A stretch of 64,000 bases of DNA from Vaginella massiliensis (GTDB taxonomy: Bacteria; Bacteroidota; Bacteroidia; Flavobacteriales; Weeksellaceae). Shown piece by piece: positions 16,724 through 26,125 of this stretch. Below the pieces are notes generated by a model. It had not been told where the DNA came from, did not search any database, and was given only the letters and a program-made list of their open reading frames with translations. The stretch covers positions 618,920 through 682,919 of the forward strand of contig NZ_LT593746.1 in assembly GCF_900089075.1 (NCBI RefSeq), in the 5' to 3' direction. Both the position numbers and the translations under genes were made by a program. Each line of letters starts with the position of its first letter. Position 1 is the stretch's first letter.

Positions 16724-17850
16724 TTGCGGACAACTTTACGATGTAGATAACGGGTGAGTTTGATCGAAAGATCGAACAAAATAATCTTTGCATTCCCGTT
16801 GCGTTCGATATGATAAGCCGCTTCGTTGATTTCGTTCAAAATATCGAGAATATTATCACCGTGGATAAACCCAGAAAATCCGTCCCACTTGAAACCTTCT
16901 GATTTTATTTGGAGGTAAGCCACTTCGTCTACCTGATAATTACGCAACAGGGCTTGACGAAAAACTTCGCTGCAATACGTCAAGAAGTTTTTTTGTTCGT
17001 CGCGTGACCAAGCAGCAATATCATTCGACCATTTGATGAGGTCTTTGAGCACAGCAGGCTTTTTGGCAGCCAAGAAAGCATTGCGCACCCAGCTTACAAA
17101 ATAACGATCGAAAACAGCGTCTTCTTCGCCCAATTGTTGTACGGCAACACGCAAATTTCCTTGAGCCATGAAAGCAATTTGTTGGGCTCGATTGGGTTCT
17201 ACTTGATGCTTTTGCACCAGGTATTGTTCTATATCTGCATCACGCAATCGTGGAATTTTTACGGTCTGACATCTCGACAAGATGGTGGGTAAAATAGAAT
17301 CTTCGCGTTCGGCGGTAAGTATAAATAAGGTTTTTTGCGGTGGCTCTTCAATGATTTTCAGCAATTTGTTGGCGGCCTCTGTATTCATCATATCTGCATG
17401 CCAAATAATCATGATTTTATAACCGCCTTCGTAACTGTTGAGCGATAAGCTTTTTACAATTTCTTCTGATTCTTTGACGTTGATGATTCCTTGTTTTTTC
17501 TCGATTCCGAGATGTTTCATCCAATCAGAATAATTTCCGTACGGATTTTCTGTAACGAATTCACGCCATTGGTTGAGGTAGTTTTTGGCAACCGGATCTT
17601 TCTCGTCATTGGCTTTGTTGAACGGATACGAAAAATGCAAATCAGGGTGTTGCAAGTTTTTCACTTTTAGTAAGCAATTAGCGTTATTAATACCGCACAA
17701 AACCTGTTGGGCATAAGCAATTGCCAGAGGCAAAGCACCCGAACCTTCGGGACCAATAAACAATTGTGCATGGCTCACACGACCTTCGTCGATGGATTCT
17801 CGCAGTTTTTGTACAATTTCTGTCTGTCCGATAATATTATCCCAAAGCAT
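16720..17850 (-). CDS. holB: DNA polymerase III subunit delta'
   Basis: Clamp-loader subunit of the replicative polymerase. The 376-residue protein starts MLWDNIIGQTEIVQKLRESI. The P loop is degenerate (GPEGSGALPLAIAYA), as expected for the non-hydrolysing delta' subunit. The ESEEIVKSLSLNSYEGGYK and LLKIIEEPPQKTLFILTAE stretches and the SRC motif (LSRCQTVKIP) are conserved. A run CGINNANCLLKVKNLQHPDLH replaces the usual four-Cys zinc site with only two visible cysteines. Confidence 0.93.
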   Translation of the reverse strand: MLWDNIIGQTEIVQKLRESIDEGRVSHAQLFIGPEGSGALPLAIAYAQQVLCGINNANCLLKVKNLQHPDLHFSYPFNKANDEKDPVAKNYLNQWREFVTENPYGNYSDWMKHLGIEKKQGIINVKESEEIVKSLSLNSYEGGYKIMIIWHADMMNTEAANKLLKIIEEPPQKTLFILTAEREDSILPTILSRCQTVKIPRLRDADIEQYLVQKHQVEPNRAQQIAFMAQGNLRVAVQQLGEEDAVFDRYFVSWVRNAFLAAKKPAVLKDLIKWSNDIAAWSRDEQKNFLTYCSEVFRQALLRNYQVDEVAYLQIKSEGFKWDGFSGFIHGDNILDILNEINEAAYHIERNGNAKIILFDLSIKLTRYLHRKVVRN

Positions 17851-17906
17851 GCCTCAAAATTATAACATTTTCTTATACCTTATATAATTTATTTATCTCA
17901 TGCTTA

Positions 17907-17938
17907 TTGTATTATAACATAATTAAAATCTATTTTTG
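17907..17938 (+). promoter_or_regulatory. siderophore operon promoter with palindrome in spacer
   Basis: A -33 TTG at 17907-17909 and a -7 TATTTTTG at 17931-17938 are 21 bases apart, matching the Bacteroidota promoter layout. A perfect inverted repeat ATTAT-aac-ATAAT (17911-17923) lies inside the spacer and is a candidate operator, for example for a Fur-type repressor; it is not a classical 19-base Fur box. Confidence 0.55.
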
Positions 17939-17964
17939 CTTTTATTAAGTCTAAATAAAGGGGA

Positions 17965-18909
17965 GTGAGGATTCTATTTTTGAGTTTAATTTTGGTCTTG
18001 TGCAGCGTACTTTCGCTATTTGTGGGAGTAAAGGAAATTCCGATACGTTCTTTTTTTTCTTTGTCTGAAGACGAGTTGTTGGTTTTAGGAATCAGTAGAG
18101 TACCGAGAACAATAACGCTTATCCTTACTGGCGTTGGTCTTAGTATTGCTGGTTTTATTATGCAGCAAATTGCCCAAAATAAATTTGTAGCACCCTCTAC
18201 CGCCGGAACTATTGAAGCGGCAAAAATGGGAATATTGTTCAGTATAGTGTATTTTCAGCATATTTCGTCTCTTGGAAAAACAATTATTGCTTTGGTTTTT
18301 ACACTTTTAGCCAGCTGTATTTTTATTGTAATGATAAGAAGAATACGTACGAAAAATGTAATTTTTATTCCGCTTATCGGCATTGTGTACGGCAATATTA
18401 TTGGAGCTATTTCTACTTTTTACGCCTATAAAAACAATATTGTGCAAAATGTTCAATCTTGGATGATGGGTGATTTTTCTTCAATTCTACAAGGCAATTA
18501 CGAGTCTATTTATTTCATTTTGCCAGCAGTGCTTATTTCTTATTTATATGCCAACGAATTTGTGGTGGTGGGTATGGGAAAAAACTTTTCTAAAAATTTG
18601 GGACTCAACTACCAAAGTATAGTCTATTTAGGTTTGTTTTGTGTTGCTCTCACTGTAAGTGTTACAGTGGTTACTGTGGGAGCAATACCTTTTTTGGGAC
18701 TCGTAATACCAAATGTGGTGAGCATGATTCATGGTGATAACCTGAAAAAAACACTTCCGTACACTGCTCTTTACGGAGCTATTTTCTTGATTGTTTGTGA
18801 CCTGATAGGCAGGGTGATTATTTACCCTTACGAAATACCGATAGGTCTTACAATAGGGGTGATAGGAGGGGTGTTTTTCTTTTTTCTAATCCTAAAACGC
18901 AAAGCATAA
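17965..18909 (+). CDS. siderophore ABC transporter permease 1 (FecCD family)
   Basis: Inner-membrane permease of the FecCD type, 314 residues with about 9-10 membrane helices. The GTG start is imposed by an in-frame stop nine bases upstream. The FecCD motifs are RVPRTITLILTGVGLSIAG, VAPSTAGTIEAAK and GAIPFLGLVIPNVV. It is more like the YclN/FatD/CeuB group than FhuB or BtuC. The order permease-permease-ATPase-binding protein is the same as Bacillus yclNOPQ (petrobactin uptake), which suggests a catecholate-type ferric siderophore; the ligand is inferred. Confidence 0.9.
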   Translation: MRILFLSLILVLCSVLSLFVGVKEIPIRSFFSLSEDELLVLGISRVPRTITLILTGVGLSIAGFIMQQIAQNKFVAPSTAGTIEAAKMGILFSIVYFQHISSLGKTIIALVFTLLASCIFIVMIRRIRTKNVIFIPLIGIVYGNIIGAISTFYAYKNNIVQNVQSWMMGDFSSILQGNYESIYFILPAVLISYLYANEFVVVGMGKNFSKNLGLNYQSIVYLGLFCVALTVSVTVVTVGAIPFLGLVIPNVVSMIHGDNLKKTLPYTALYGAIFLIVCDLIGRVIIYPYEIPIGLTIGVIGGVFFFFLILKRKA

Positions 18910-19865
18910 TGAACGAAATGTTGCGAAAAAGAAGCCTTATTCTTTGCGGTATATTCCTTGCTGTTGTGGGGCTTTTTATGTTTTACAGCACGGGATCAAA
19001 TTTAGATTATGTATTACCAAGAAGACTCATAAGGCTTAGCTCTATTATTTTGGTTGGCATAGCTGTCGGGTATTCTTCTCTAATTTTCCAGACCATTACC
19101 AACAACAAAATTCTCACCCCAGCTATCATGGGATATGAGGCGGTTTTTATATTGTTTCAGACTTTTATGGTCTTTTTGTATGGCGACAAAACCTTCAAGA
19201 TTGTCAACCAAAATGATAATTTTTTTCTGTCTATCGCCTTTATGATGCTGTTTTCTTTTGTCATGTATTTTATCCTGTTCAAGAAAGGAAAAAACAACAT
19301 TTACCATTTGTTATTGATTGGTTTGGTGCTGGGGACACTTTTTGGTACGCTAAGCCAGTTTATACAAATTATTATCGACCCAAACGAGTTCTCGATGATA
19401 GAGGCTTATATGTTTGTTTCTTTCAATAAAATGAATACCTCTTTGCTCTACATCGCAACAATCATTACCCTGATTACGTTAACGATTGCCCAACCATTTC
19501 TCAAATACTTAGATGTCCTAGCTTTGGGAAGAGAAAACGCCATCAGTCTCGGGCTCAACTACAATCGACTGATACAGATTTATATGCTCATAATCTCTGT
19601 ATTGGTTTCTGTTTCAACTGCATTAGTCGGACCAATTGCTTTTTTAGGAATCATGGTAACCAATATTTGCTATGAGCTTTTTCCAACGCCAAAACATCGC
19701 CACATGGTTTGGTTGTGCAGCCTCATTGCTTGTGTGTTTTTATTGGTCGGACAAACGATGGTTGAACATTTTTTCAATTTTTCGACCACCACCAGCATTG
19801 TCGTCAATTTTATTGGAGGCGTCTATTTCATTTATATCGTCTTAAAATCAACTCAAAGAAAATGA
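18909..19865 (+). CDS. siderophore ABC transporter permease 2 (FecCD family)
   Basis: Second permease, 318 residues with about 9 hydrophobic helices, expected to pair with the first as a heterodimer. Its ATG overlaps the previous stop by one base. It corresponds to YclO/FatC/CeuC in order and in motifs: RLSSIILVGIAVGYSSLIFQ, NKILTPAIMGYEA and LVGPIAFLGIMVTNICYE. Its last bases overlap the start of the ATPase gene. Confidence 0.9.
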   Translation: MNEMLRKRSLILCGIFLAVVGLFMFYSTGSNLDYVLPRRLIRLSSIILVGIAVGYSSLIFQTITNNKILTPAIMGYEAVFILFQTFMVFLYGDKTFKIVNQNDNFFLSIAFMMLFSFVMYFILFKKGKNNIYHLLLIGLVLGTLFGTLSQFIQIIIDPNEFSMIEAYMFVSFNKMNTSLLYIATIITLITLTIAQPFLKYLDVLALGRENAISLGLNYNRLIQIYMLIISVLVSVSTALVGPIAFLGIMVTNICYELFPTPKHRHMVWLCSLIACVFLLVGQTMVEHFFNFSTTTSIVVNFIGGVYFIYIVLKSTQRK

Positions 19866-20623
19866 TAGAAGTAAAAGATATACACAAAAAATTCGGTAAA
19901 CGAAACATACTCAACGGGATAGATTTTGATATTCCAAAAAATCAAATCACATCTCTTATTGGACCAAACGGAGCAGGAAAAAGTACACTTTTATCCATCA
20001 TAAGTCGACTAATAGAAAAAGACAAAGGCACTATAATTCTAAACAGCCAGGATCTTTTCAAGATAAAAAATAAAGAGTTGGCTAAACATCTTTCTTTCCT
20101 GAAACAAACCAACCATTTAGAGCTGAAACTCTCCGTAGAAGACCTTGTTGCCTTTGGGAGATTTCCTTATTCTAAAGGTAAGTTAACCGAAGAAGACCGC
20201 CAAAAAATACAGGAAGCTATTGCTTTTTGCTCACTCGAAGATTATAGAAATTGCTATCTAGATGAGCTTAGTGGTGGCCAACGGCAGCGTGCTTTTCTTG
20301 CCATGGTGATAGCTCAAGATACCGAGTATATCCTGCTAGACGAACCGCTCAACAATTTAGATATGAAGCTTTCTGTAAGAGTAATGAAAACCTTAAAACG
20401 CTTGGCACTAGAGAAAGGAAAAACCATAATCATTGTGATACACGAAATCAATTTTGCGGCCAACTATTCAGACTACATCATTGCGCTGAAAGAAGGAAAA
20501 GTTATTCTAAAAGGACCAACCGAAGAAGTAATTTCTGCTGAAAATCTTAAAGAAATTTTCGATCTCGAATTCGAAGTTATCGAACGAAACAATCAACGAA
20601 TTTGCAATTATTTTAATCTTTAA
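19862..20623 (+). CDS. siderophore ABC transporter ATP-binding protein
   Basis: ATPase of 253 residues driving iron-chelate import. It shows Walker A GPNGAGKST, the Q-loop region LKQTNHLELKLSV, the ABC signature LSGGQRQRAFLAMV, Walker B YILLDEPLNNLD and the H-loop His in VIHEINFAA. It overlaps the permease by 4 bases (ATGA) and groups with YclP/FatE/FepC-type ATPases. Confidence 0.95.
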   Translation: MIEVKDIHKKFGKRNILNGIDFDIPKNQITSLIGPNGAGKSTLLSIISRLIEKDKGTIILNSQDLFKIKNKELAKHLSFLKQTNHLELKLSVEDLVAFGRFPYSKGKLTEEDRQKIQEAIAFCSLEDYRNCYLDELSGGQRQRAFLAMVIAQDTEYILLDEPLNNLDMKLSVRVMKTLKRLALEKGKTIIIVIHEINFAANYSDYIIALKEGKVILKGPTEEVISAENLKEIFDLEFEVIERNNQRICNYFNL

Positions 20624-20636
20624 AACACACTATATC

Positions 20637-21569
20637 ATGAAGAATTTAATTCAATTATCGATGCTCTCTGTACTATTGCTTTTGGGTGCATGTAACAAAA
20701 ACGAAAAGCCAGAAAACAACAATGCGCAGACCGTAGAAATCGTTCACGAATTGGGTACAACACCAGTAAAAGAAAATCCAGAACGCGTTGTTGTTTTTGA
20801 CATAGGTTCTATAGAAACTCTAGATCAATTGGGTGTGAAAATAGTCGGAGTCCCAAAAGATTTCTTACCAGAACATTTGCAACAATATGCTCAAGATGCT
20901 AGTATAGAGAATGTAGGATCTGTGAAGGAAGCCAATTATGAAAAAGTAAACGCTCTGAATCCAGATCTTATTATCATTTCTGCTCGCTTGCAACAAGCCT
21001 ACGAAGAGTTGTCGTCTATTGCACCTACAATTTACATGCAGGTAGATTATAAGGATTATATGAATTCTTTCGAAAAAAACACCCTTCAATTGGGTAGAAT
21101 TTTCGGCAAAGAAAAAGAAGCAAAAGAGAAAGTGAATCAGCTGAAGCAAGAAATACAAACCGAAAAAGACTTCTTGGCAAACGATGATAAAAAAGCATTG
21201 ATTATCCTGCACAATAATGGCAAATTTAGTGCCTACGGAAAAGGCTCTCGTTTTGGATTTTTGCACGATGTTTTGGGTGTAAAACAAGCCGTAGAAGATT
21301 TAGATATAGCCACACACGGGCAACCAGTTTCTAACGAATTTATAGAAAATCTAAACCCAGATTACCTGTTCGTTGTAGACCGCTCTGCTATTATAAACAA
21401 AGTAGAAACCAACAAAAAAGAAATAGAAAACACCCTCATTCAGCAAACCAACGCCTATAAAAACGGAAAAATCATTTACCTTAACCCACAAGTATGGTAT
21501 CTTTCTGGGGGCGGACTGATTTCTACAAAAATGATGATAGACGAAATTAAACAAAACTTAAACCAATAA
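20637..21569 (+). CDS. siderophore-binding lipoprotein
   Basis: Substrate-binding protein of 310 residues with lipobox LGAC (MKNLIQLSMLSVLLLLGAC), anchored in the periplasm. It resembles YclQ/FatB/CeuE: ERVVVFDIGSIETLDQLGV, then NVGSVKEANYEKVNALNPDL and the later AYGKGSRFGFLHDVLG. This group binds catecholate or mixed siderophores such as petrobactin and anguibactin in other bacteria. It lies 13 bases after the ATPase gene. No TonB-dependent siderophore receptor is adjacent. Confidence 0.9.
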   Translation: MKNLIQLSMLSVLLLLGACNKNEKPENNNAQTVEIVHELGTTPVKENPERVVVFDIGSIETLDQLGVKIVGVPKDFLPEHLQQYAQDASIENVGSVKEANYEKVNALNPDLIIISARLQQAYEELSSIAPTIYMQVDYKDYMNSFEKNTLQLGRIFGKEKEAKEKVNQLKQEIQTEKDFLANDDKKALIILHNNGKFSAYGKGSRFGFLHDVLGVKQAVEDLDIATHGQPVSNEFIENLNPDYLFVVDRSAIINKVETNKKEIENTLIQQTNAYKNGKIIYLNPQVWYLSGGGLISTKMMIDEIKQNLNQ

Positions 21570-21572
21570 AAT

Positions 21573-22391
21573 ATGAACAAACCAAACATAGCAGATAAAG
21601 AATTCGAATTGGTTCGAAAAGAATACATTACACCACACTACATACGGGTTACTTTGCAATGCGACGATGTTACACCTTTTGCAGGATGCACCTTGGGCGT
21701 TAACAATAAAATAATGATTCCGCCCAAAGGAGTAGATAAAGTCTATTTTCCAACCATAGCAGAAAATGGAAAAGATTTTATCCAAGCAGAAGAACATCTA
21801 CGCCCTATTGTTCGCACCTATACACACCGCTATATAGACGTAGAAAAAAATCAATTGCAGATAGATTTTATTCATCATGGCGAAAACGGGCCGGCCTCTG
21901 CTTGGGCTATAAATGCCAAAAAGGGAGATAAAATTGGTGTCGCCATGAAATTATTGAAAGCAGAATTGTACCCGCCAACCGAATGGTATTTCTTGATTGG
22001 AGATGCAACAGCAATCCCTGTAATTGCTTCAATTCTAGAATCATTACCAGAAAATGCCAAAGGCATTGCCCTGCTCGAAACGCCAACAAAAGAAGACGAA
22101 CAAAGTTTACCAAAACCGCAAGGCATTCGTCTAGAATGGATTCATAATCCGCATCCAGCAAACGGAAGTGAATTGGCAAAAATTGCTAAAGCAAAGAAAA
22201 TTCCAAACACATCCAGTAAATTTGCCTATGTGGCAGCCGAGTTTTCTACCGTAAAAGAACTTCGATTCTATTTTCGAAAAGAATTGAATTGGACCAAAGA
22301 AGAACTCTACGCCTATTCTTATTGGAAAGCAGGCGTTGCAGAAGACAAATCGGTAAGCTCTAGGCAAGAAGAAAACAAATCGATCGAATAA
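21573..22391 (+). CDS. siderophore-interacting protein (FAD ferric reductase)
   Basis: A 272-residue SIP/ViuB-type flavoprotein that reduces the imported ferric siderophore in the cytoplasm to release iron. The FAD motif RTYTHRYID and the following HHGENGPASAWA are typical, and the NAD-domain stretch FLIGDATAIPVIASILE is present. It follows the binding protein by three bases, so the operon covers import and iron release. The C-terminus is charged. Confidence 0.92.
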   Translation: MNKPNIADKEFELVRKEYITPHYIRVTLQCDDVTPFAGCTLGVNNKIMIPPKGVDKVYFPTIAENGKDFIQAEEHLRPIVRTYTHRYIDVEKNQLQIDFIHHGENGPASAWAINAKKGDKIGVAMKLLKAELYPPTEWYFLIGDATAIPVIASILESLPENAKGIALLETPTKEDEQSLPKPQGIRLEWIHNPHPANGSELAKIAKAKKIPNTSSKFAYVAAEFSTVKELRFYFRKELNWTKEELYAYSYWKAGVAEDKSVSSRQEENKSIE

Positions 22392-22492
22392 ATCGACTAG
22401 TTTTTACAAACGAAAATATGACCATCAAAGCAAATCTATTTTGGGTTTGCTTTTGTATTTTAAAATATATTGAAGTTCAGTATTATAAGAAA

Positions 22493-22963
22493 TTATTTCG
22501 CCAAAATTTTCCTCAAATCAGCCGGAGAATAATTCACCGATTTCAGCGTTTTATGATCACTTTTCCTGAAAACCAAAAACAATCCATCGATTTCGCTCAC
22601 ATAACTTTCTGTGCCATCTTTATCGAGGTAAAATTGCATTGTAGCTTCGGCTTCTTCTTTTGTTTTGCAAGCTTTGCTCATATTCGAACGATGAACCTCA
22701 TTGAACAAATCGTTGAATTTATCCTTCAATCCAAACTCCAAAACCGCTCCAGCCAACACATATTGCAAGTCGCAAAGCGCATCGGCAACTTCTACCAAAT
22801 CGTTGTCTTGTATGGCTTGTTGCAATTCTTTCAGCTCTTCGGTTAATAAATCTACCCGCAATTGACTGCGAGATACAGCAGGAATTTGTGGGGTTTCTAA
22901 AATTGGATGTTGAAAAGTCGAATGAAATTCGGCAACCTTGCTCAATGATTCTGGATTCTGCAT
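22493..22963 (-). CDS. MazG-like nucleotide pyrophosphohydrolase
   Basis: A 156-residue all-helical NTP pyrophosphohydrolase of the MazG/HisE superfamily. The metal-binding glutamates are in LLTEELKELQQAI and the EVADALCDLQYVLAG motif (ExxD). The likely job is hydrolysis of (non-canonical) nucleoside triphosphates; the substrate is unknown. It is divergent from lepA. The long C-terminal part after about residue 105 extends beyond the minimal domain. Confidence 0.85.
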   Translation of the reverse strand: MQNPESLSKVAEFHSTFQHPILETPQIPAVSRSQLRVDLLTEELKELQQAIQDNDLVEVADALCDLQYVLAGAVLEFGLKDKFNDLFNEVHRSNMSKACKTKEEAEATMQFYLDKDGTESYVSEIDGLFLVFRKSDHKTLKSVNYSPADLRKILAK

Positions 22964-22982
22964 AGCGAAATATTATTTGATT

Positions 22983-22990
22983 CAAAGATA
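22983..22990 (-). promoter_or_regulatory. -7 box of MazG-like gene
   Basis: TATCTTTG on the minus strand fits TAnnTTTG and lies 20 bases ahead of the ATG. Confidence 0.5.
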
Positions 22991-23048
22991 GAAAATTGTT
23001 ATTTTTAATAAACGCAAAAAAGTTTTAGTTCGAATTGAATGAAATTTC

Positions 23049-23078
23049 TTGTACTCTGAACGGAAAAGATTATTTTTG
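23049..23078 (+). promoter_or_regulatory. lepA promoter (decides the start codon)
   Basis: TTG at 23049-23051 and TATTTTTG at 23071-23078 are separated by 19 bases. The promoter lies inside the upstream open reading frame, which rules out the ATG at 23035 and supports the one at 23098. Confidence 0.6.
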
Positions 23079-23097
23079 CCTATTCGACAAAAAAAGT

Positions 23098-24894
23098 ATG
23101 AAAAATATTCGCAATTTCTGTATTATCGCCCATATAGACCATGGTAAAAGCACCTTGGCCGACCGTCTATTGCAAGTAACCAAAACGGTTTCTGACCGCG
23201 AGTTGCAAAATCAAACTTTAGACGATATGGACTTGGAACGTGAACGTGGAATCACAATCAAATCGCACGCCATCCAAATGGAATATGAAAAAGATGGTGA
23301 AGTATATATTTTAAATTTAATAGACACTCCGGGTCACGTGGATTTCTCTTATGAGGTTTCTCGTTCGATTGCTGCTTGCGAAGGGGCTTTGTTGATTGTA
23401 GATGCTGCACAAAGCATCCAAGCCCAAACGATTTCAAATCTTTATCTAGCTTTAGAGAATGATTTAGAAATCATTCCGGTTTTGAATAAAATAGACCTTC
23501 CTTCTGCCAATCCAGAAGAGGTAACCGACGATATTGTAGATTTGTTGGGTTGCGACCCTGGCGATGTTTTGCGCGTAAGCGGAAAGACAGGGCAGGGCGT
23601 AGAAGAATTGTTGCAGACGATTATCGAGAAAGTTCCTGCACCGCAAGGCGACCCAAATGCCCCTTTACAAGCGCTGATTTTCGACTCGGTTTATAATCCG
23701 TTTCGTGGGATAGAGGCTTTCTACAAAGTGGTCAACGGTGAAATCAAAAAAGGAGACGAAGTACAATTCATGGCAACTGGAAAAAGATACCACGCCGACG
23801 AAATTGGTACGTTGAAACTGACCCAAGTTGAGAAAAAAGTCATCAAAACTGGCGATGTGGGTTATATCATTTCGGGTATCAAAGACGCTTCGGAGGTAAA
23901 AGTTGGGGATACCATCACACTCGTAGACAATCCGGCAGAGGCGGCAATCGAAGGTTTCGAAGAAGTGAAACCTATGGTTTTCGCTGGGATTTATCCAGTA
24001 GATTCAGAAGATTATGAAGACTTGCGCTCTTCTATCGAAAAGTTGCGCCTGAATGACGCTTCGCTAACGTTCGAAGCAGAGTCGTCGGCTGCCCTAGGCT
24101 TTGGCTTCCGTTGTGGTTTTCTGGGAATGTTGCATTTAGAGATTATTCAAGAACGTCTCGAGCGTGAGTTCAATATGACGGTGATTACCACGGTGCCCAA
24201 TGTGTCGTACGAAGCTTATTTAGAAAAAGACCCCGAAAAAGCCATTCCAGTACACAACCCGTCTGAGTTGCCCGATCCGGCTGGTCTCAATCGTGTAGAG
24301 GAGCCTTATATACGAGCTGCCATCATTACAAAATCTGAATTTGTGGGGCCGGTAATGAGTTTGTGTATCGAAAAACGGGGAGAATTGCAATCGCAAAATT
24401 ACCTTACCCAACATCGCGTAGAGTTGGTGTTCAATATGCCGTTGGCAGAAGTTGTATTTGATTTTTATGACAGACTGAAATCGATTTCAAAAGGTTATGC
24501 ATCATTCGATTATGCGCCTTCGGGTATGAAAGCTTCGAAATTGGTAAAAGTAGACATCATGATAAATGGAGAAATAGTAGACGCTCTTTCTGCATTGATT
24601 CACGTAGACAATGCCTATACGATAGGTAAAAAAATGTGCGAAAAACTCAAAGAACTCATACCGCGTCAGCAATTCGACATCCCGATTCAGGCGGCGATAG
24701 GAGCGAAAATTATTGCGCGCGAAACCATAAAAGCTCTTCGCAAAGATGTGACAGCAAAATGTTACGGTGGAGATATTTCGCGTAAGCGTAAATTATTAGA
24801 AAAGCAAAAAGCAGGTAAAAAGAAAATGCGCCAAATTGGACGAGTAGAAGTTCCGCAATCTGCCTTTTTAGCCGTATTGAAACTAAACGATTAA
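23098..24894 (+). CDS. lepA: elongation factor 4 (LepA)
   Basis: Ribosome-associated GTPase that resembles EF-G without domain IV and acts in ribosome assembly/back-translocation. At 598 residues it has the family length. G1 is AHIDHGKST (11-19), G3 DTPGHVDF and G4 NKIDLP. The C-terminal LepA-specific domain ends [21 protein letters not shown] bidirectional terminator follows. Confidence 0.97.
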   Translation: MKNIRNFCIIAHIDHGKSTLADRLLQVTKTVSDRELQNQTLDDMDLERERGITIKSHAIQMEYEKDGEVYILNLIDTPGHVDFSYEVSRSIAACEGALLIVDAAQSIQAQTISNLYLALENDLEIIPVLNKIDLPSANPEEVTDDIVDLLGCDPGDVLRVSGKTGQGVEELLQTIIEKVPAPQGDPNAPLQALIFDSVYNPFRGIEAFYKVVNGEIKKGDEVQFMATGKRYHADEIGTLKLTQVEKKVIKTGDVGYIISGIKDASEVKVGDTITLVDNPAEAAIEGFEEVKPMVFAGIYPVDSEDYEDLRSSIEKLRLNDASLTFEAESSAALGFGFRCGFLGMLHLEIIQERLEREFNMTVITTVPNVSYEAYLEKDPEKAIPVHNPSELPDPAGLNRVEEPYIRAAIITKSEFVGPVMSLCIEKRGELQSQNYLTQHRVELVFNMPLAEVVFDFYDRLKSISKGYASFDYAPSGMKASKLVKVDIMINGEIVDALSALIHVDNAYTIGKKMCEKLKELIPRQQFDIPIQAAIGAKIIARETIKALRKDVTAKCYGGDISRKRKLLEKQKAGKKKMRQIGRVEVPQSAFLAVLKLND

Positions 24895-24911
24895 GAATCG
24901 TATTAAACAAT

Positions 24912-24953
24912 AATCAAATAAGCCGCCTCTTTTATGAGACGGCTTATTTGATT
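24912..24953. terminator. bidirectional terminator lepA/fbp
   Basis: aatcaaataagccg / cggcttatttgatt, a 14-base stem continued by ctc/gag around a short loop, between the convergent lepA and fbp genes. Confidence 0.8.
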
Positions 24954-24968
24954 AATCGAATTGTATGA

Positions 24969-25985
24969 CTAGGCGTCTTTGTAATTTGCCATGAATTCTT
25001 CAGCCTTTTCGACCATATTTTTAGAACCACAGAAGAAAGGCACGCGTTGGTGCAACTCTGTTGGCTGAATGTCTAAAATTCTTTGGAAGCCGTCAGAAGC
25101 CTTTCCACCTGCTTGTTCGGCAATAAAAGCCATCGGGTTGCATTCGTACAACAAACGCAGCTTTCCATTGGTATTGTTCGTTCCAGACGGATAAATATAA
25201 ATACCGCCTTTGAGCATGTTGCGATGAAAATCTGAACACAACGAACCGATGTAGCGAGAGGTGTAAGGACGCTCATCTTCTTCTGCCTGACAATATTTGA
25301 TGTATTGTTTCACACCCTGCGGAAATTTGGCATAATTTCCTTCGTTTACCGAATAGATATTTCCGTTTTCGGGAATGGTCATATCGGGATGCGAAAGGTA
25401 AAACGTTCCGATTCCAGGATTCAAAGTAAATCCGTTTACCCCATTTCCTGTGGTATAAACCAACATGGTAGAGGTTCCGTAAACGATATAGCCTGCGGCA
25501 ACTTGCTGATTTCCTGGTTGAAGGAAGTCTTCTAAAGTCACGGGAGTTCCAGGTTCTGAAATGCGACGATAAATCGAAAAAATAGTACCAACCGACACAT
25601 TCACATCAATATTCGAAGAACCATCTAGCGGATCAATCAATACCACATATTTGTTGTTCTTTGCATTGGTGCCGCAATGGATTTCGATAAAATCTTCATT
25701 CTCCTCAGAGGCGATACCGCAAACTACTTCGCGTTGCGAAAGCGTCTCGATAAAAACCTCGTTGGCAAAAACATCTAATTTTTGTTGTTTTTCTCCTTGT
25801 ACGTTTTCGTTTCCATATTCACCTAATATGTTTACCAAACCAGCTTTGTTTACTTTGTAGTTTACAACCTTTGTCGCTAATTTGATCGAGCTCAACAAGC
25901 GACTCAACTCTCCACTCGAATAGATAAAATCATCTTGTTTTTGGATGATGAATTCGCCCAAGGTGGTATGTGTATTTGTAGGCAT
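24969..25985 (-). CDS. fbp: fructose-1,6-bisphosphatase class I
   Basis: Gluconeogenic enzyme producing fructose-6-phosphate; 338 residues, cytoplasmic. The metal and catalytic motif [20 protein letters not shown] is intact, as is [20 protein letters not shown] with the substrate-binding region. The length and motifs match class I enzymes. A TATTTTTG -7 box is present upstream on the minus strand. Confidence 0.97.
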   Translation of the reverse strand: MPTNTHTTLGEFIIQKQDDFIYSSGELSRLLSSIKLATKVVNYKVNKAGLVNILGEYGNENVQGEKQQKLDVFANEVFIETLSQREVVCGIASEENEDFIEIHCGTNAKNNKYVVLIDPLDGSSNIDVNVSVGTIFSIYRRISEPGTPVTLEDFLQPGNQQVAAGYIVYGTSTMLVYTTGNGVNGFTLNPGIGTFYLSHPDMTIPENGNIYSVNEGNYAKFPQGVKQYIKYCQAEEDERPYTSRYIGSLCSDFHRNMLKGGIYIYPSGTNNTNGKLRLLYECNPMAFIAEQAGGKASDGFQRILDIQPTELHQRVPFFCGSKNMVEKAEEFMANYKDA

Positions 25986-26007
25986 AATTGTTATTGTGTT
26001 TTTGCTT

Positions 26008-26015
26008 CAAAAATA
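26008..26015 (-). promoter_or_regulatory. -7 box of fbp promoter
   Basis: TATTTTTG on the minus strand, 22 bases before the fbp ATG. Confidence 0.5.
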
Positions 26016-26098
26016 CTAAGATATTTTAGCTTTTGAAAGTCGATTAAAAAAACATTTTCAGGGATTAGGTTTCTCAATTTTTAATAGAAACAGTTGAG

Positions 26099-26106
26099 TA
26101 TATTTG
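26099..26106 (+). promoter_or_regulatory. -7 box of aspartate kinase promoter
   Basis: TATATTTG, 19 bases before the ATG. Confidence 0.55.
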
Positions 26107-26125
26107 TATACAGAAATGTTATCAA

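Noticed and set aside
17855-17862. TAATTTTG box just before holB
   Set aside because: It ends 5 bases from the ATG, so the transcript would start at or inside the start codon; a true promoter is unlikely unless the mRNA is leaderless.
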